This document shows, in pieces, positions 1 to 9,468 of a stretch of 32,658 bases of DNA. The DNA is from Spirochaetaceae bacterium. Its GTDB lineage: Bacteria; Spirochaetota; Spirochaetia; B11-G9. The translations under genes and the position numbers were made by a program. The DNA lies in NCBI GenBank assembly GCA_030600745.1, contig JAUVLL010000003.1:1-32658 (forward strand), in the 5' to 3' direction. A model generated the notes under the pieces. It did not search any database, had not been told where the DNA came from, and saw only the letters and a list, made by a program, of their open reading frames with translations. Positions within the stretch are counted from its first letter, which is position 1. Each line of letters starts with the position of its first letter.

Positions 1-952
1 GCAGAAGATGAATTGCAAACCCGGATATCTCCTTATCCAGATAGACTGCTATCATTTTACCATTTTTTTCTTTCGCTGTTTCGGGGAGGGTATTTACACC
101 ATTTCTTTTGAAATATGCAATGGCTCTTTCTATACTGTTTGTTCCAATGGCAATGTGACCATGTTCTCCCAAAAACTCTGTTTTCATTATTTCAAACTCT
201 GTTCCTGCAAAAATCGAACTGCTTCCCTCTTTGACAGGAAAGGAGAGTAAAGATGCAAAATCATCTGCAGCAGATTTAGCACTGCTTTCATTTTCTTCAT
301 TTATTCCAAGATGCATCAGTTCAAAACCAAGCATATTCATAACTGCTTCTTTAGTTATCTTTGTTATCTCTTCGAAATTACCGGAACTTATCATATCCGG
401 TTTAACCATCCATGTCCCACCGCAGGCCAGTACTCTTTCCGATGCAAGATAAGTGTTTAGATTCCCTGTATTAATGCCCCCTGTAGGCATGAATTTTAAA
501 TTTCCATAGGGAGAAGCCATTGAGTTTAACATAGAAAGCCCTCCGGAAGCTTCGGCAGGAAAAAACTTCAGAACTTTCAGATCCATTTTTAATGCCATCT
601 CTATTTGTGTTGGATTATTAACACCAGGAATTACTGGTATGTTATTGCTAATGCAGTAATCAACAACATCAGGATTAAAACCCGGAGCTACAATAAACTC
701 TGCCCCTGCACTAATAGCTTTTTCTACCTGATCTATCGTTAGAACAGTCCCTGCTCCCAGAAGCATATCAGGAAGCTCATTATGAATTCTCTTTATGGCC
801 TTCTCTGCTGCATCTGTACGAAAAGTAATTTCTGCAACAGGTAAACCACCCATAACCAGAGCTCTCCCCAGATTTACCGCATCATCTGCATCCATAATTT
901 TTACTACCGGGACAATCCCCAGCTCACCAATTCTTTCTTCCATTGTGTCCAT
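1..952 (-). CDS. KDPG/KHG aldolase (Eda-like) with C-terminal VOC/glyoxalase-like extension; partial, runs off left edge
   Basis: Translated by hand from ATG at 952..950: MDTMEERIGELGIVPVVKIMDADDAVNLGRALVMGGLPVAEITFRTDAAEKAI...LLGAGTVLTIDQVEKAISAGAEFIVAPGFNP...FFPAEASGG...FMPTGGIN, typical KDPG aldolase motifs. Same frame continues into ...EFEIMKTEFLGEHGHIAIGTNSIERAIAYFKRNGVNTLP..., VOC-like. Absent from the ORF track because it has no stop in the window. SD AGGAGAAGG upstream. Confidence 0.88.
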   Translation of the reverse strand, partial: MDTMEERIGELGIVPVVKIMDADDAVNLGRALVMGGLPVAEITFRTDAAEKAIKRIHNELPDMLLGAGTVLTIDQVEKAISAGAEFIVAPGFNPDVVDYCISNNIPVIPGVNNPTQIEMALKMDLKVLKFFPAEASGGLSMLNSMASPYGNLKFMPTGGINTGNLNTYLASERVLACGGTWMVKPDMISSGNFEEITKITKEAVMNMLGFELMHLGINEENESSAKSAADDFASLLSFPVKEGSSSIFAGTEFEIMKTEFLGEHGHIAIGTNSIERAIAYFKRNGVNTLPETAKEKNGKMIAVYLDKEISGFAIHLL

Positions 953-973
953 GTTTAATCCTTCTCCTAAAAA

Positions 974-2005
974 TTATCTTATTCTCTTCAAAGATTCTCG
1001 TTCAATAATTACTGAACGAAGATATATATGTTTTTCCTGTAGTTTTTCTCCATCAAGTAGTGTTTTAAGCATTCTAAATGCTAAAATACCTCTTCTATGT
1101 CCTTCCACTTTCTCTGTTGTAAGGGGTGGATGTATATACTTTGAAATAGGAATATTATCTACACCTACAACACTTATATCATCCGGAACTTTCATTCCTG
1201 CAGCGGTGACAGCTGCTATGAATGAGATGGCAATATCATCGGCAGAAGCTATTACTACAGACGGCTTTGTTTTAAGCTGAAGAAAATTGTCCGCACCTTT
1301 ACGCCCTGCATTTCCTGCATCAAGATCTTCAAAAACAAAATGCCAGTCACTGTTATATTCTATACCAGATTCATCCAGAGCAGTTTTTACACCATTCATT
1401 CTGTTTTTTACTGAAAGAATATCTGAAGAATTATCAATGGTTCCAATATTACTATGTCCCATAGAAATTACGTACATCGTAAAATCATATGCATTACTCT
1501 CATTACTGAATGAAACAGAAGGAAACCTCTCAAAAACTTCAGAGTAGTTCAGGAGCACAACAGGAATTTCAATATCACCGGGATTATCAATACTTTCCAA
1601 AGCTCTTTCAGTTTTCTTAAGCCCCATTACAATAAGCCCATCTACACTCTGGTCCTTCAATATTCGTGGCAGAGCATCGGTGCATTTCTCAACAATTACA
1701 GATACTTTTAATCCCATTTTATTCGCTTCAGAACTGATTCCCCGGAGTGTCTCCATGGAGATATAGTCAGTGAAATGATAATTGGGATTCAGATTTAAGA
1801 TTACGCCAATTGTTCCGGTGCTTCTGCCTCTTAGACTTCGGGCAGCAAGATTGGGAACGTAGCCTGTATCTTCAATAACTTTAAGAATTTTAAGGCGTTT
1901 GGATTCCTCCACAAAAGAGTTGCCTGTCAATACTCTCGATACAGTACTCTTTGAGACCCCTGCAATCCTGGCAATATCAGAAATAATAATATTTTTCTTT
2001 TCCAT
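974..2005 (-). CDS. LacI-family transcriptional regulator
   Basis: N-terminal HTH IIISDIARIAGVSKSTVSRVLTGNSFVEESKRLKILKVIEDTGYVPNLAARSLRG plus periplasmic-binding-like C-terminal domain. Confidence 0.93.
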   Translation of the reverse strand: MEKKNIIISDIARIAGVSKSTVSRVLTGNSFVEESKRLKILKVIEDTGYVPNLAARSLRGRSTGTIGVILNLNPNYHFTDYISMETLRGISSEANKMGLKVSVIVEKCTDALPRILKDQSVDGLIVMGLKKTERALESIDNPGDIEIPVVLLNYSEVFERFPSVSFSNESNAYDFTMYVISMGHSNIGTIDNSSDILSVKNRMNGVKTALDESGIEYNSDWHFVFEDLDAGNAGRKGADNFLQLKTKPSVVIASADDIAISFIAAVTAAGMKVPDDISVVGVDNIPISKYIHPPLTTEKVEGHRRGILAFRMLKTLLDGEKLQEKHIYLRSVIIERESLKRIR

Positions 2006-2020
2006 CTGTTTTATTGTTGA

Positions 2021-3067
2021 TTATAAATCAACAGCCTTTTTTTCTTTATTTGACTGATAAAGAGTATGAATTATTTTCAAGGCATTTAATCCTGTTTCTG
2101 CCGTTGTCCCTGGCTGTTGTGCAGAACTGCCTTCAACACAGTCCAGAAAATGTTTCATCTCATCCTTATACCCCAGTGATTCATGTTCATTTACTGCAGG
2201 TTTTGTCCACCCTTTTGTTGTATCTGCTTTTTCCACTGCATATTTAAACCCGTTCCTCGAATAAACAGTTAGAGGATTCCCAAAGGTCATATCCACTTTA
2301 AGTACCCCTTCTGTTCCATAGAACTCCACAATATCATCCATTCCGCCAGTAGTAATATAATTAGCTTCTATAAGAACACGTGGTCCATTTGTGTAGGTTA
2401 AAATACCTATTCCCCAGTCTTCTCCTTCCATTTTTTTATGAACAAAATTTCCATCAAGACCATCTGTACATACACCAACAATAGAGTCGGGCATTCCAAA
2501 AAGATCGTAAAAGAAAGTGGCTGCATGAATACCAAGATGAACAACAGCACCCCCTCCGCAAAACTTAATTGTCTGGGCAAAGGGAGAATGGGAGCCGTTA
2601 TGGGTTTCCTTCCCCTTGCAGTAAAGAAGGGTGCCAATTCCACCTTCATCTATTATCTCTTTAGCCCTGACAAGAGCAGGGGCAAAAATCCAATCCTCAG
2701 CATAAAAATAGATGCGCCCTGTTTTTTTCTGAACTGTTGCAACCTTCTCTGCATCTTCTATGGTTGTGGCCATGGGTTTTTCACAGATAACATGTTTTCC
2801 CGCTTCCATAGCTGCTATAGCCACTTCTGCATGAAGAAAGTTAGGCAGACATATATCGATAACATCTATATCCGGATCAGAAAGCATCTTCTGGTAAGTA
2901 TCATAATCTTTTCCGACGCTATATTTTCCCTTGTAGGCAGTCCTTGTTTTCTCATCCAGATCTGCAATCGCGTATATATCGGCATTATGCATGGTTTTCC
3001 ACATATCCCCATGGAATTCTCCTGCAAATTTTGCGCCGACTATCCCTATTTTGATTCTGGTGCTCAT
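2021..3067 (-). CDS. Gfo/Idh/MocA family oxidoreductase
   Basis: KIGIVGAKFAGEFHGDMW..., EKPMATTIEDAEKVA, GGAVVHLGIHAATFFYDLFG; 4-nt ATGA overlap with the upstream gene. Confidence 0.92.
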   Translation of the reverse strand: MSTRIKIGIVGAKFAGEFHGDMWKTMHNADIYAIADLDEKTRTAYKGKYSVGKDYDTYQKMLSDPDIDVIDICLPNFLHAEVAIAAMEAGKHVICEKPMATTIEDAEKVATVQKKTGRIYFYAEDWIFAPALVRAKEIIDEGGIGTLLYCKGKETHNGSHSPFAQTIKFCGGGAVVHLGIHAATFFYDLFGMPDSIVGVCTDGLDGNFVHKKMEGEDWGIGILTYTNGPRVLIEANYITTGGMDDIVEFYGTEGVLKVDMTFGNPLTVYSRNGFKYAVEKADTTKGWTKPAVNEHESLGYKDEMKHFLDCVEGSSAQQPGTTAETGLNALKIIHTLYQSNKEKKAVDL

Positions 3068-4281
3068 TCCGTATCTCCCTTTTTAACCATAGTAATTGCG
3101 CTTGTTGGACAAATATCTACACAGGTAGAACAGCCCATACAGGTTTTTGATTTTATTGTAGTCACCTTAACAGGGTGGGTTATTGCAGTGCAGTGTCCAA
3201 TTTTCCAGCAAAGACCGCAGGATGTACATCTATCAAGATCAACTACTGCATATCCCTCATCAATCTTTAAATCTTTTGCAGCCTTTATATTCTGAAGAAG
3301 TAGATCTCTAAAATCACTTATTTTATTATAACTCATATCAGACATATACTGTTTTAACTCATCAATCAATTTCGGCAGCCATGCAAATCCCCGAAGCATT
3401 GTTTCTGTACATATCCAGAGGGCATCTGCTCCAAGCATAATATGTTCAACAGCGGATTGAAGATCATGAATACCGCCGGAATTTAAAAGTGTTGGATTGG
3501 GACCAAGAAGGCTTCTCATTTCATAGATGTCACGTAATGCTAAGGGACGTATCCATGGACCGGAAAGACAACCTAGTGTAATATTGCTTTGAAGACGGAA
3601 TATTGTTCCCATAGGATTTCTAATATCAATATCGGGAATACCAAGCCTGCTGGCAGTCCCTCCTACAGCATCAGCACCTGCCTCAATGCAGGCCCGGGCA
3701 GATTTTGCAATTTCACCGCCTTCGGGAGTTATTTTTACAAGAACTGGAATAGAAACGCTATCTTTTACTATTTCAACTATCTCTTTTAATGCTTCCGGTT
3801 CTTTCCCTAAACTGGCTCCTGTCAGCTGGACAGAGCTGTCACCGGTTGTTTCGGTGTTAAAAGACATATTTGGACAGCACATATTAAGTTCAATTATGTC
3901 TGAACCTGCATCTTCAAATTGCTTTGCAAGTCTTCCCCACCCTTCAGGATCGGGTCCATCATAGGTCAGATTAGGAATAAGCGCTATATCCTTAACTATC
4001 TTTCTGGCCTCTTCCAATAATTTGAGACCTTCCCCTGTAGTAAGGCGTTTTTCTGCAGAAAAAATATTATATCCCTTTTTTTTAAGCCATCTGTATCTGG
4101 GGGGAAGGCTTATGTAGGGTTCAGGATCTATAACCAGTTTCATGGAAACACCTGCCCATCCACTATCCTCTGCAGCACGAATTTGATCAAGATTTTTTAC
4201 AGTTGGACCGGAGCCTACAATAAAGGGATTTTTTAATGTCACATCACCAATTTTTACGGATAGATCTACAGTTTTACTCAT
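3064..4281 (-). CDS. PreA-like dihydropyrimidine/dihydroorotate dehydrogenase-type flavoprotein fused to C-terminal 4Fe-4S ferredoxin domain
   Basis: LKNPFIVGSGPTVKNLDQIRAAEDSGWAG..., NMCCPNMSF, VLVKITPEG; C-terminus CTSCGLCWKIGHC and CMGCSTCVDICPTSAI. Confidence 0.85.
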   Translation of the reverse strand: MSKTVDLSVKIGDVTLKNPFIVGSGPTVKNLDQIRAAEDSGWAGVSMKLVIDPEPYISLPPRYRWLKKKGYNIFSAEKRLTTGEGLKLLEEARKIVKDIALIPNLTYDGPDPEGWGRLAKQFEDAGSDIIELNMCCPNMSFNTETTGDSSVQLTGASLGKEPEALKEIVEIVKDSVSIPVLVKITPEGGEIAKSARACIEAGADAVGGTASRLGIPDIDIRNPMGTIFRLQSNITLGCLSGPWIRPLALRDIYEMRSLLGPNPTLLNSGGIHDLQSAVEHIMLGADALWICTETMLRGFAWLPKLIDELKQYMSDMSYNKISDFRDLLLQNIKAAKDLKIDEGYAVVDLDRCTSCGLCWKIGHCTAITHPVKVTTIKSKTCMGCSTCVDICPTSAITMVKKGDTE

Positions 4282-4295
4282 GAAGCTTTCTCCTG

Positions 4296-5957
4296 CTAAG
4301 CCTGGAAAACAACTTTTCCTCCAAGAACTGTTGTTTTGACTTTTATGTTTTTAATGGTATTTTCATTACAGAATAGATAATCAGTATCAAGAATAAGCAT
4401 ATCGGCAAGTTTGCCAGGTTCTATGGATCCTTTAATACTCTCTTCACCTGTGGAGTAAGCTCCGGCAATGGTATACAATCGGAGTGCTTCTTCTCTTGTA
4501 ATTGTTTCTTTTCTATTGATAATTCGTCCATCTTCCACTTCCCTTGTAATCATAGTCTGAATAGACAGAAATGGATTGTAGGGATTTATTGAGCGAATAG
4601 AATCAAACTTTACCATATGGTCCGATCCTCCGGCAAGTTTTACATTTGAATCAAGCATCGAACGTAGGGGCAGAAACTTATCCCGGTATTCTTTCCCCAG
4701 AATATATTCAATATAGGAAGCATCCTTATACAGCCAGGCAATTTGAAACTCTATAATAACTCCCAGTTTTGCTGCCCTCTTTATTGCAGCAGAATCAAAG
4801 AAGTTCCCATGAATTACAGACCAGCGCAATTTTTTTATCTTTTTAATTTTATCTGCTTTCTCATAAGCAGTAAGAAGCATCTCCAGAGCTTTGTCTCCAA
4901 TACAGTGTGCTGTAAACTTCCAGTTATACTTTACTGCAGCCATGGCAATCTCTGTTAGCTGCTCCTGTGTGTAATTGAGATGCCCATAATAGTCGCTTCC
5001 GTCAAATCCGAATATTCCCTGACATTTTTTACCCCAGGGTTTATTTATTGCTGCAGTGCCTGTTAAAATGCCTCCATCCAGAAATATTTTTAAAGGACCT
5101 GTTCGAACAAATTCATCTCCATATCCGGTTCTATTCTTCATTTCTGCAACAACACTCTCTGCTGATTGACCGGAGGTCTTGAAATCCGGGATATGACACA
5201 TATTCACCCGGACATTCAGGCGGCCTTCTTTTTTCAGGGTCAGGTACTGTCCGTAATCCGAATCCTTGACCATCCCGTCGGTGATGCTTGTAATTCCGAC
5301 ATGATTGTACCGGTTCAGCATGGTCTCAAGATTCTCTGTTGTTAATGCATTCCCGGCCTTCTTATTCCTGTTGCACCCCAGAATAGGAAAAAGTTCCGGG
5401 CGTATAATGCCCAGAGGATTCCCGGTTTCCGGATCGGTCAGGATTCCCGGATGCAGTTTCTCTGTCAGAAGCCCGGAGTCCCGGAGTGCCCTGGTATTCA
5501 CCATACCGCTATAGGTTCCATCCAGAAAAAGGGGATGATCAGGGGCAAGAGAATCCAGATCTGCCAAAAGAGGGTACTTCCTCTCACGGGTTCTGGTAAT
5601 AAAAAATTTCGGATGGATAATCCATTCACCCGGTTTTTTCAAGGAGACTTCCGTCTCTATCCAGGCCAGGAGTTCTTCCCTGGTATGGATATCCGGAATT
5701 TCTCCCGAAACTTCACTTACCGCAGCCATGGTGGGATGAAGATGGGAATCATTTAAACCAGGAATAATAGTAGAGCCTTCGAGGTCTATCAGTACAGTGT
5801 TATCTGAAGCTAAAGAGAGCACATCAGTATCAGATCCAACAGTCAGAAATCTATCTTTCGAGACAGCAAGTGCCTGTGCAATGCTAAAATTTGCATCTAC
5901 AGTAACTATTTTGCCATTATAATAGATTGTATCCGGATTAGAGACATTTGGAACCAT
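4296..5957 (-). CDS. Amidohydrolase, YtcJ-like (amidohydrolase family 3)
   Basis: DTIYYNGKIVTVDANFSIAQALAV..., IIPGLNDSHLHPT, FTAHCIGDKAL, AGGSDHMV, SIEPGKLADMLILD. Confidence 0.9.
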   Translation of the reverse strand: MVPNVSNPDTIYYNGKIVTVDANFSIAQALAVSKDRFLTVGSDTDVLSLASDNTVLIDLEGSTIIPGLNDSHLHPTMAAVSEVSGEIPDIHTREELLAWIETEVSLKKPGEWIIHPKFFITRTRERKYPLLADLDSLAPDHPLFLDGTYSGMVNTRALRDSGLLTEKLHPGILTDPETGNPLGIIRPELFPILGCNRNKKAGNALTTENLETMLNRYNHVGITSITDGMVKDSDYGQYLTLKKEGRLNVRVNMCHIPDFKTSGQSAESVVAEMKNRTGYGDEFVRTGPLKIFLDGGILTGTAAINKPWGKKCQGIFGFDGSDYYGHLNYTQEQLTEIAMAAVKYNWKFTAHCIGDKALEMLLTAYEKADKIKKIKKLRWSVIHGNFFDSAAIKRAAKLGVIIEFQIAWLYKDASYIEYILGKEYRDKFLPLRSMLDSNVKLAGGSDHMVKFDSIRSINPYNPFLSIQTMITREVEDGRIINRKETITREEALRLYTIAGAYSTGEESIKGSIEPGKLADMLILDTDYLFCNENTIKNIKVKTTVLGGKVVFQA

Positions 5958-5959
5958 TC

Positions 5960-6667
5960 CTACTCTGTTCCTCCCAGGTAAGCTCTTTTAACTACAGGGT
6001 CATCCATAATTAGTCTACCTTCCCCTTCTGCAACTATCCTGCCTGTTTCCATTACATAGGCATAATCAGAAATCGAAAGGGCTTTCCGGGCATTCTGTTC
6101 TACAAGAAGTATTGTTAATCCTTCGTTATTTAATTTCTGAAGAAGCTCAAAGATCTCCAGTACAATAAGGGGTGCAAGACCAAGAGATGGCTCATCAAGG
6201 AGAAGAATTTTGGGCTCTGACATAAGAGCTCTGCCAATGGCCAGCATCTGCTGTTCTCCCCCTGAAAGAGTTCCGCCACCCTGATTTCCCCTTTCTTTAA
6301 GAATAGGGAACCAGCTATAAACTTTTTCAAGACTTTTTTCAGTTTGTTTTTTACTCTTAATCCTATAGGCACCAAGAATTAAATTCTCATAAACAGAAAT
6401 TGAGGGGAAAATTCGCCTCCCTTCAGGGACCTGCACAACTCCACGATTAACTATTTTTCTTGGTTTTGTAATAAGGCTCTCATTATCCAGAAGAATTTTA
6501 CCGGATTTAGGGGAGACCATTCCGCTTATTGAATTTATTGTGGTTGATTTACCAGCTCCATTAGCACCGACTATACTAACTATCTGGCCCTTTTGCAGCT
6601 TTAATGAAATACCATGCAAAGCTGTAATTCCACCATATGTAACTACTAAATCTTTAACTTCCAACAT
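5960..6667 (-). CDS. livF: Branched-chain amino acid-type ABC transporter ATP-binding protein
   Basis: Walker A GANGAGKST, signature LSGGEQQMLAIGRAL, Walker B ILLLDEPSLGLAP; LivF-like length and order. Confidence 0.94.
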   Translation of the reverse strand: MLEVKDLVVTYGGITALHGISLKLQKGQIVSIVGANGAGKSTTINSISGMVSPKSGKILLDNESLITKPRKIVNRGVVQVPEGRRIFPSISVYENLILGAYRIKSKKQTEKSLEKVYSWFPILKERGNQGGGTLSGGEQQMLAIGRALMSEPKILLLDEPSLGLAPLIVLEIFELLQKLNNEGLTILLVEQNARKALSISDYAYVMETGRIVAEGEGRLIMDDPVVKRAYLGGTE

Positions 6668-6670
6668 CTA

Positions 6671-7435
6671 TTATACCTCATCTCCAAGATATGCCTGTAG
6701 TACTTTCTCATTTTTTCTAATCTCTTCAGGTTTCCCCTCTGCAATCTTCTGACCAAAGTCAAGAACATGAATCCTGGTACAAATTTTCATTACAAGCTCC
6801 ATGTGATGTTCCACAAGGATAATGGAAAGTTTCTGCTCTTCCTGTATTCTGGATATCAAATCAATTAGATCATGGATTTCCTGAGGGTTTAACCCGGCAG
6901 CCGGTTCATCGAGCAGGACAAGCTTAGGGTTCACTATCAATGCTCTGGCAAATTCCAGCCTTCGACGCAAACCATAGGCAAGACTGTCAGGTTTATAATT
7001 TTTGTACTTTTCAAGTCCAAAATCAGTCAGATAGCTCATTGCAAACTCATGAACCTCTTTTTCAACTCTTCTTACTTTTCCGCTATTGATCATCTGCTGC
7101 CAGAAGTTATACTCAGTTTTAAACCCATAAGCTACTTTGAGATTATCTATTACATTTAAATTGTTGAATAACCTAATATTCTGAAATGTTCTGGATATCC
7201 CCATCCTTGTACGTTCAAAAGAACTGTTTTTTGTAATATTATTTCCATTAAAAAAAACCTTACCGGAACTCAGCTGCTGGACTCCGGAAATAAGGTTGAA
7301 TATTGTAGTTTTCCCTGCTCCATTTGGTCCGATAATTCCTGTAATAATATTATCATTCTGGATCATGGAGTAATCTTTTACAGCCTGAACTCCGCCAAAA
7401 TTCTTTGATATTGAATCAACTTTTAAAACCTCCAT
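6671..7435 (-). CDS. livG: Branched-chain amino acid-type ABC transporter ATP-binding protein
   Basis: GPNGAGKTTIFNLISG, ISRTFQNIRLF, LAYGLRRRLEFARAL, LVLLDEPAAGLNP. Confidence 0.94.
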   Translation of the reverse strand: MEVLKVDSISKNFGGVQAVKDYSMIQNDNIITGIIGPNGAGKTTIFNLISGVQQLSSGKVFFNGNNITKNSSFERTRMGISRTFQNIRLFNNLNVIDNLKVAYGFKTEYNFWQQMINSGKVRRVEKEVHEFAMSYLTDFGLEKYKNYKPDSLAYGLRRRLEFARALIVNPKLVLLDEPAAGLNPQEIHDLIDLISRIQEEQKLSIILVEHHMELVMKICTRIHVLDFGQKIAEGKPEEIRKNEKVLQAYLGDEV

Positions 7436-8308
7436 CTATTTACCCTCCTTTGAAGTGGGTAGACGATGAATAAGAAAACGGAAAATCTTAGTAATTGAAA
7501 ATTCCCAGTTCCCAAATAATCCTTTTTCTCTGAACAATATTACAAGAATTACAATAAAACCAAGAATAACATCTCTCCACACATTGGCAAATCTGAATAC
7601 TTCCCCAAATGTGTAGTAAATAACAGATGTTAAAAAAGCACCCGTAAGGGAGTTTAATCCACCTACAAATACAATGATTATAAGTTTTGCAGATTCAATC
7701 CAGTTAAAAAGATTAGGTTCAATAAACATAATATTGAAGGCATACAAAGCACCGGCATAGGCACTTACAGCAGCAGAAAGCATAAAAACCTTCATTTTGT
7801 GGGAAAATACGTTTATACCTATTGCAGAAGCAGCTAACTCATCATCTTTAATGGCAATACAGTTTTTCCCAAAACGTGTTTTTTTTAAATTACTCATAAA
7901 CAACAGAATAACCAGTACGGATATACTTATTGTCGGTAGTCTTACATACTTTGGAATACCTGCAATACCCATTGCACCGCCTGTAAGCTGGGCAGTCCAC
8001 AACAATAATCCCCGCATCATTTCACTGAAACCAAATGTAATAAGGAGAAAATAATCTTTTCTTAATCTGAGTGTTGGTAATCCTATCAGAGCACCCACAG
8101 CAATACCCAGAAGAACTGCAAAAATAATAGCAATAACAGGATTAAAACCAAATTTTAAATAGCTGATAGCAGCCGTATAAGCTCCAAGAACAATAAAAGC
8201 GCCCTGTCCAAGTGAAAATAAACCGGTTAATCCGGTTAAAGGATAAATCCAAATAACAAAAATTGTATATAGAAGTGTTATTTCAAGAACTCTTGCATAA
8301 AACATCAT
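7436..8308 (-). CDS. livM: Branched-chain amino acid-type ABC transporter permease
   Basis: LTGLFSLGQGAFIVLGAYTAA, multiple TM segments, IAIKDDELAASAIGIN permease motif. Confidence 0.93.
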   Translation of the reverse strand: MMFYARVLEITLLYTIFVIWIYPLTGLTGLFSLGQGAFIVLGAYTAAISYLKFGFNPVIAIIFAVLLGIAVGALIGLPTLRLRKDYFLLITFGFSEMMRGLLLWTAQLTGGAMGIAGIPKYVRLPTISISVLVILLFMSNLKKTRFGKNCIAIKDDELAASAIGINVFSHKMKVFMLSAAVSAYAGALYAFNIMFIEPNLFNWIESAKLIIIVFVGGLNSLTGAFLTSVIYYTFGEVFRFANVWRDVILGFIVILVILFREKGLFGNWEFSITKIFRFLIHRLPTSKEGK

Positions 8309-8317
8309 ATCTGACTC

Positions 8318-9202
8318 CTAAGCCTTAACCGCATAGAGTTTTCCGGAAATACCCTGGGGTCGGACAAGCAGTAAAACAAAAATACTAAGATAAATTAAGA
8401 TTGGGGTCACCGAAGCTCCCACTTTGGCAACAATGATGCTTTCTGTAATACCAAGGAGGATCCCGGCAATAACACCACCACCAAGACTTCCCATTCCTCC
8501 GATAATTGCAGCAATAATACCCTTAAGCATCAGTTCACCTATAAAAGGGGTGACTGTATAGGTCATTCCAAGAAAAAATCCGGTAATACCGGCAAGAATT
8601 CCAGCTATAAAAAAGGTTAGAGATATTATAAAATCCGTATCCACTCCCATTAGTGCAGGGGCCCATGAATCGGAAGAAGCTGCCCTTATGGCAATTCCCA
8701 TTTTTGTTTTTTTAAGAAAAATAGTAAGTCCAAGAAGAACAATTGCTGTTATTGCAAGCATCATTAGATAAATCTTGGAAACAACAAGTTCACCAAAGGA
8801 TGTTACAGCACTTTTCATCATTTCCGGATATGGAAAGTAATATCTTCCCCATAATGCGGAGAAAGTTTTTTGTACAATCATCATTACTGTTATTGAAGTT
8901 ACAAAAAAATAGGTCAGTGGTCTCTTTTTTATACGAATAGGTCTAAAAACAAGTTTTTCAAGTAGAACAGCAATAAAACCACCTAGAACAGCAGTAATAA
9001 CTAATGCAGGAATCATTTGTGATACTATATGTGTAGATATAAAAAAACCAATATAGGCACATATAGTCAAAACCGCACCATGAGAAAAATTCGAGAATTT
9101 AAGTATATTAAATATTATCCCGAATCCCACTGCTTCAAGGGCATATACACCACCCAGAGAAACACCATTAAGAATCTGCTGCAGAATAAAATCCATATTC
9201 AT
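8318..9202 (-). CDS. livH: Branched-chain amino acid-type ABC transporter permease
   Basis: QQILNGVSLGGVYALEAVGFGIIFNILKFSNFSHGAVLTI, IGGMGSLGGGVIAGILLGITESI. The second ATG (MDFILQQ, 9196) is the alternative start. Confidence 0.93.
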   Translation of the reverse strand: MNMDFILQQILNGVSLGGVYALEAVGFGIIFNILKFSNFSHGAVLTICAYIGFFISTHIVSQMIPALVITAVLGGFIAVLLEKLVFRPIRIKKRPLTYFFVTSITVMMIVQKTFSALWGRYYFPYPEMMKSAVTSFGELVVSKIYLMMLAITAIVLLGLTIFLKKTKMGIAIRAASSDSWAPALMGVDTDFIISLTFFIAGILAGITGFFLGMTYTVTPFIGELMLKGIIAAIIGGMGSLGGGVIAGILLGITESIIVAKVGASVTPILIYLSIFVLLLVRPQGISGKLYAVKA

Positions 9203-9229
9203 TTTATTACCACCAACTATAAAAATTTA

Positions 9230-9243
9230 AAGAAACCGATTTC
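9230..9243. promoter_or_regulatory. Putative LacI-family operator, copy 1 (liv operon leader)
   Basis: AAGAAACCGATTTC; core GAAACCGATTTC is a near-palindrome with central CG, typical of LacI-family sites. Exact reverse complement occurs at 9416..9429. Confidence 0.65.
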
Positions 9244-9415
9244 ATGATATGAGATACTTTTCCAATTGTCAATATAAATTACACTGATATTTCCTTCTAA
9301 ATTTCTATGTTACTGTGATTTCCATATATTTTTCTATCTTTTACTTGCTTTATTAGATAAAATGAGCTAATATCTTCTTAATATTGGTGGAATTGGTTGT
9401 TGTTAGTATTTGTAC

Positions 9416-9429
9416 GAAATCGGTTTCTT
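9416..9429. promoter_or_regulatory. Putative LacI-family operator, copy 2 (binding-protein gene leader)
   Basis: GAAATCGGTTTCTT, exact 14-bp inverse of 9230..9243, about 40 nt upstream of ATG 9469. Confidence 0.65.
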
Positions 9430-9468
9430 CAAAAAATACAATAATTTAGTGAAGAAAGGAGAACGAAA

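Noticed and set aside
795-1547. Plus-strand ORFs of 161 and 86 aa
   Set aside because: Antisense to eda/lacI; Ser/Pro/Thr-rich composition typical of reverse-strand translation.
2438-3295. 285-aa plus-strand ORF
   Set aside because: Antisense to the Gfo/Idh and PreA-like genes; low-complexity Cys/Phe/Ile-rich translation with no domain and no SD.
9203-9468. Small RNA in the liv intergenic region
   Set aside because: No terminator-like hairpin or defined promoter pair; the operator pair explains the symmetry better.
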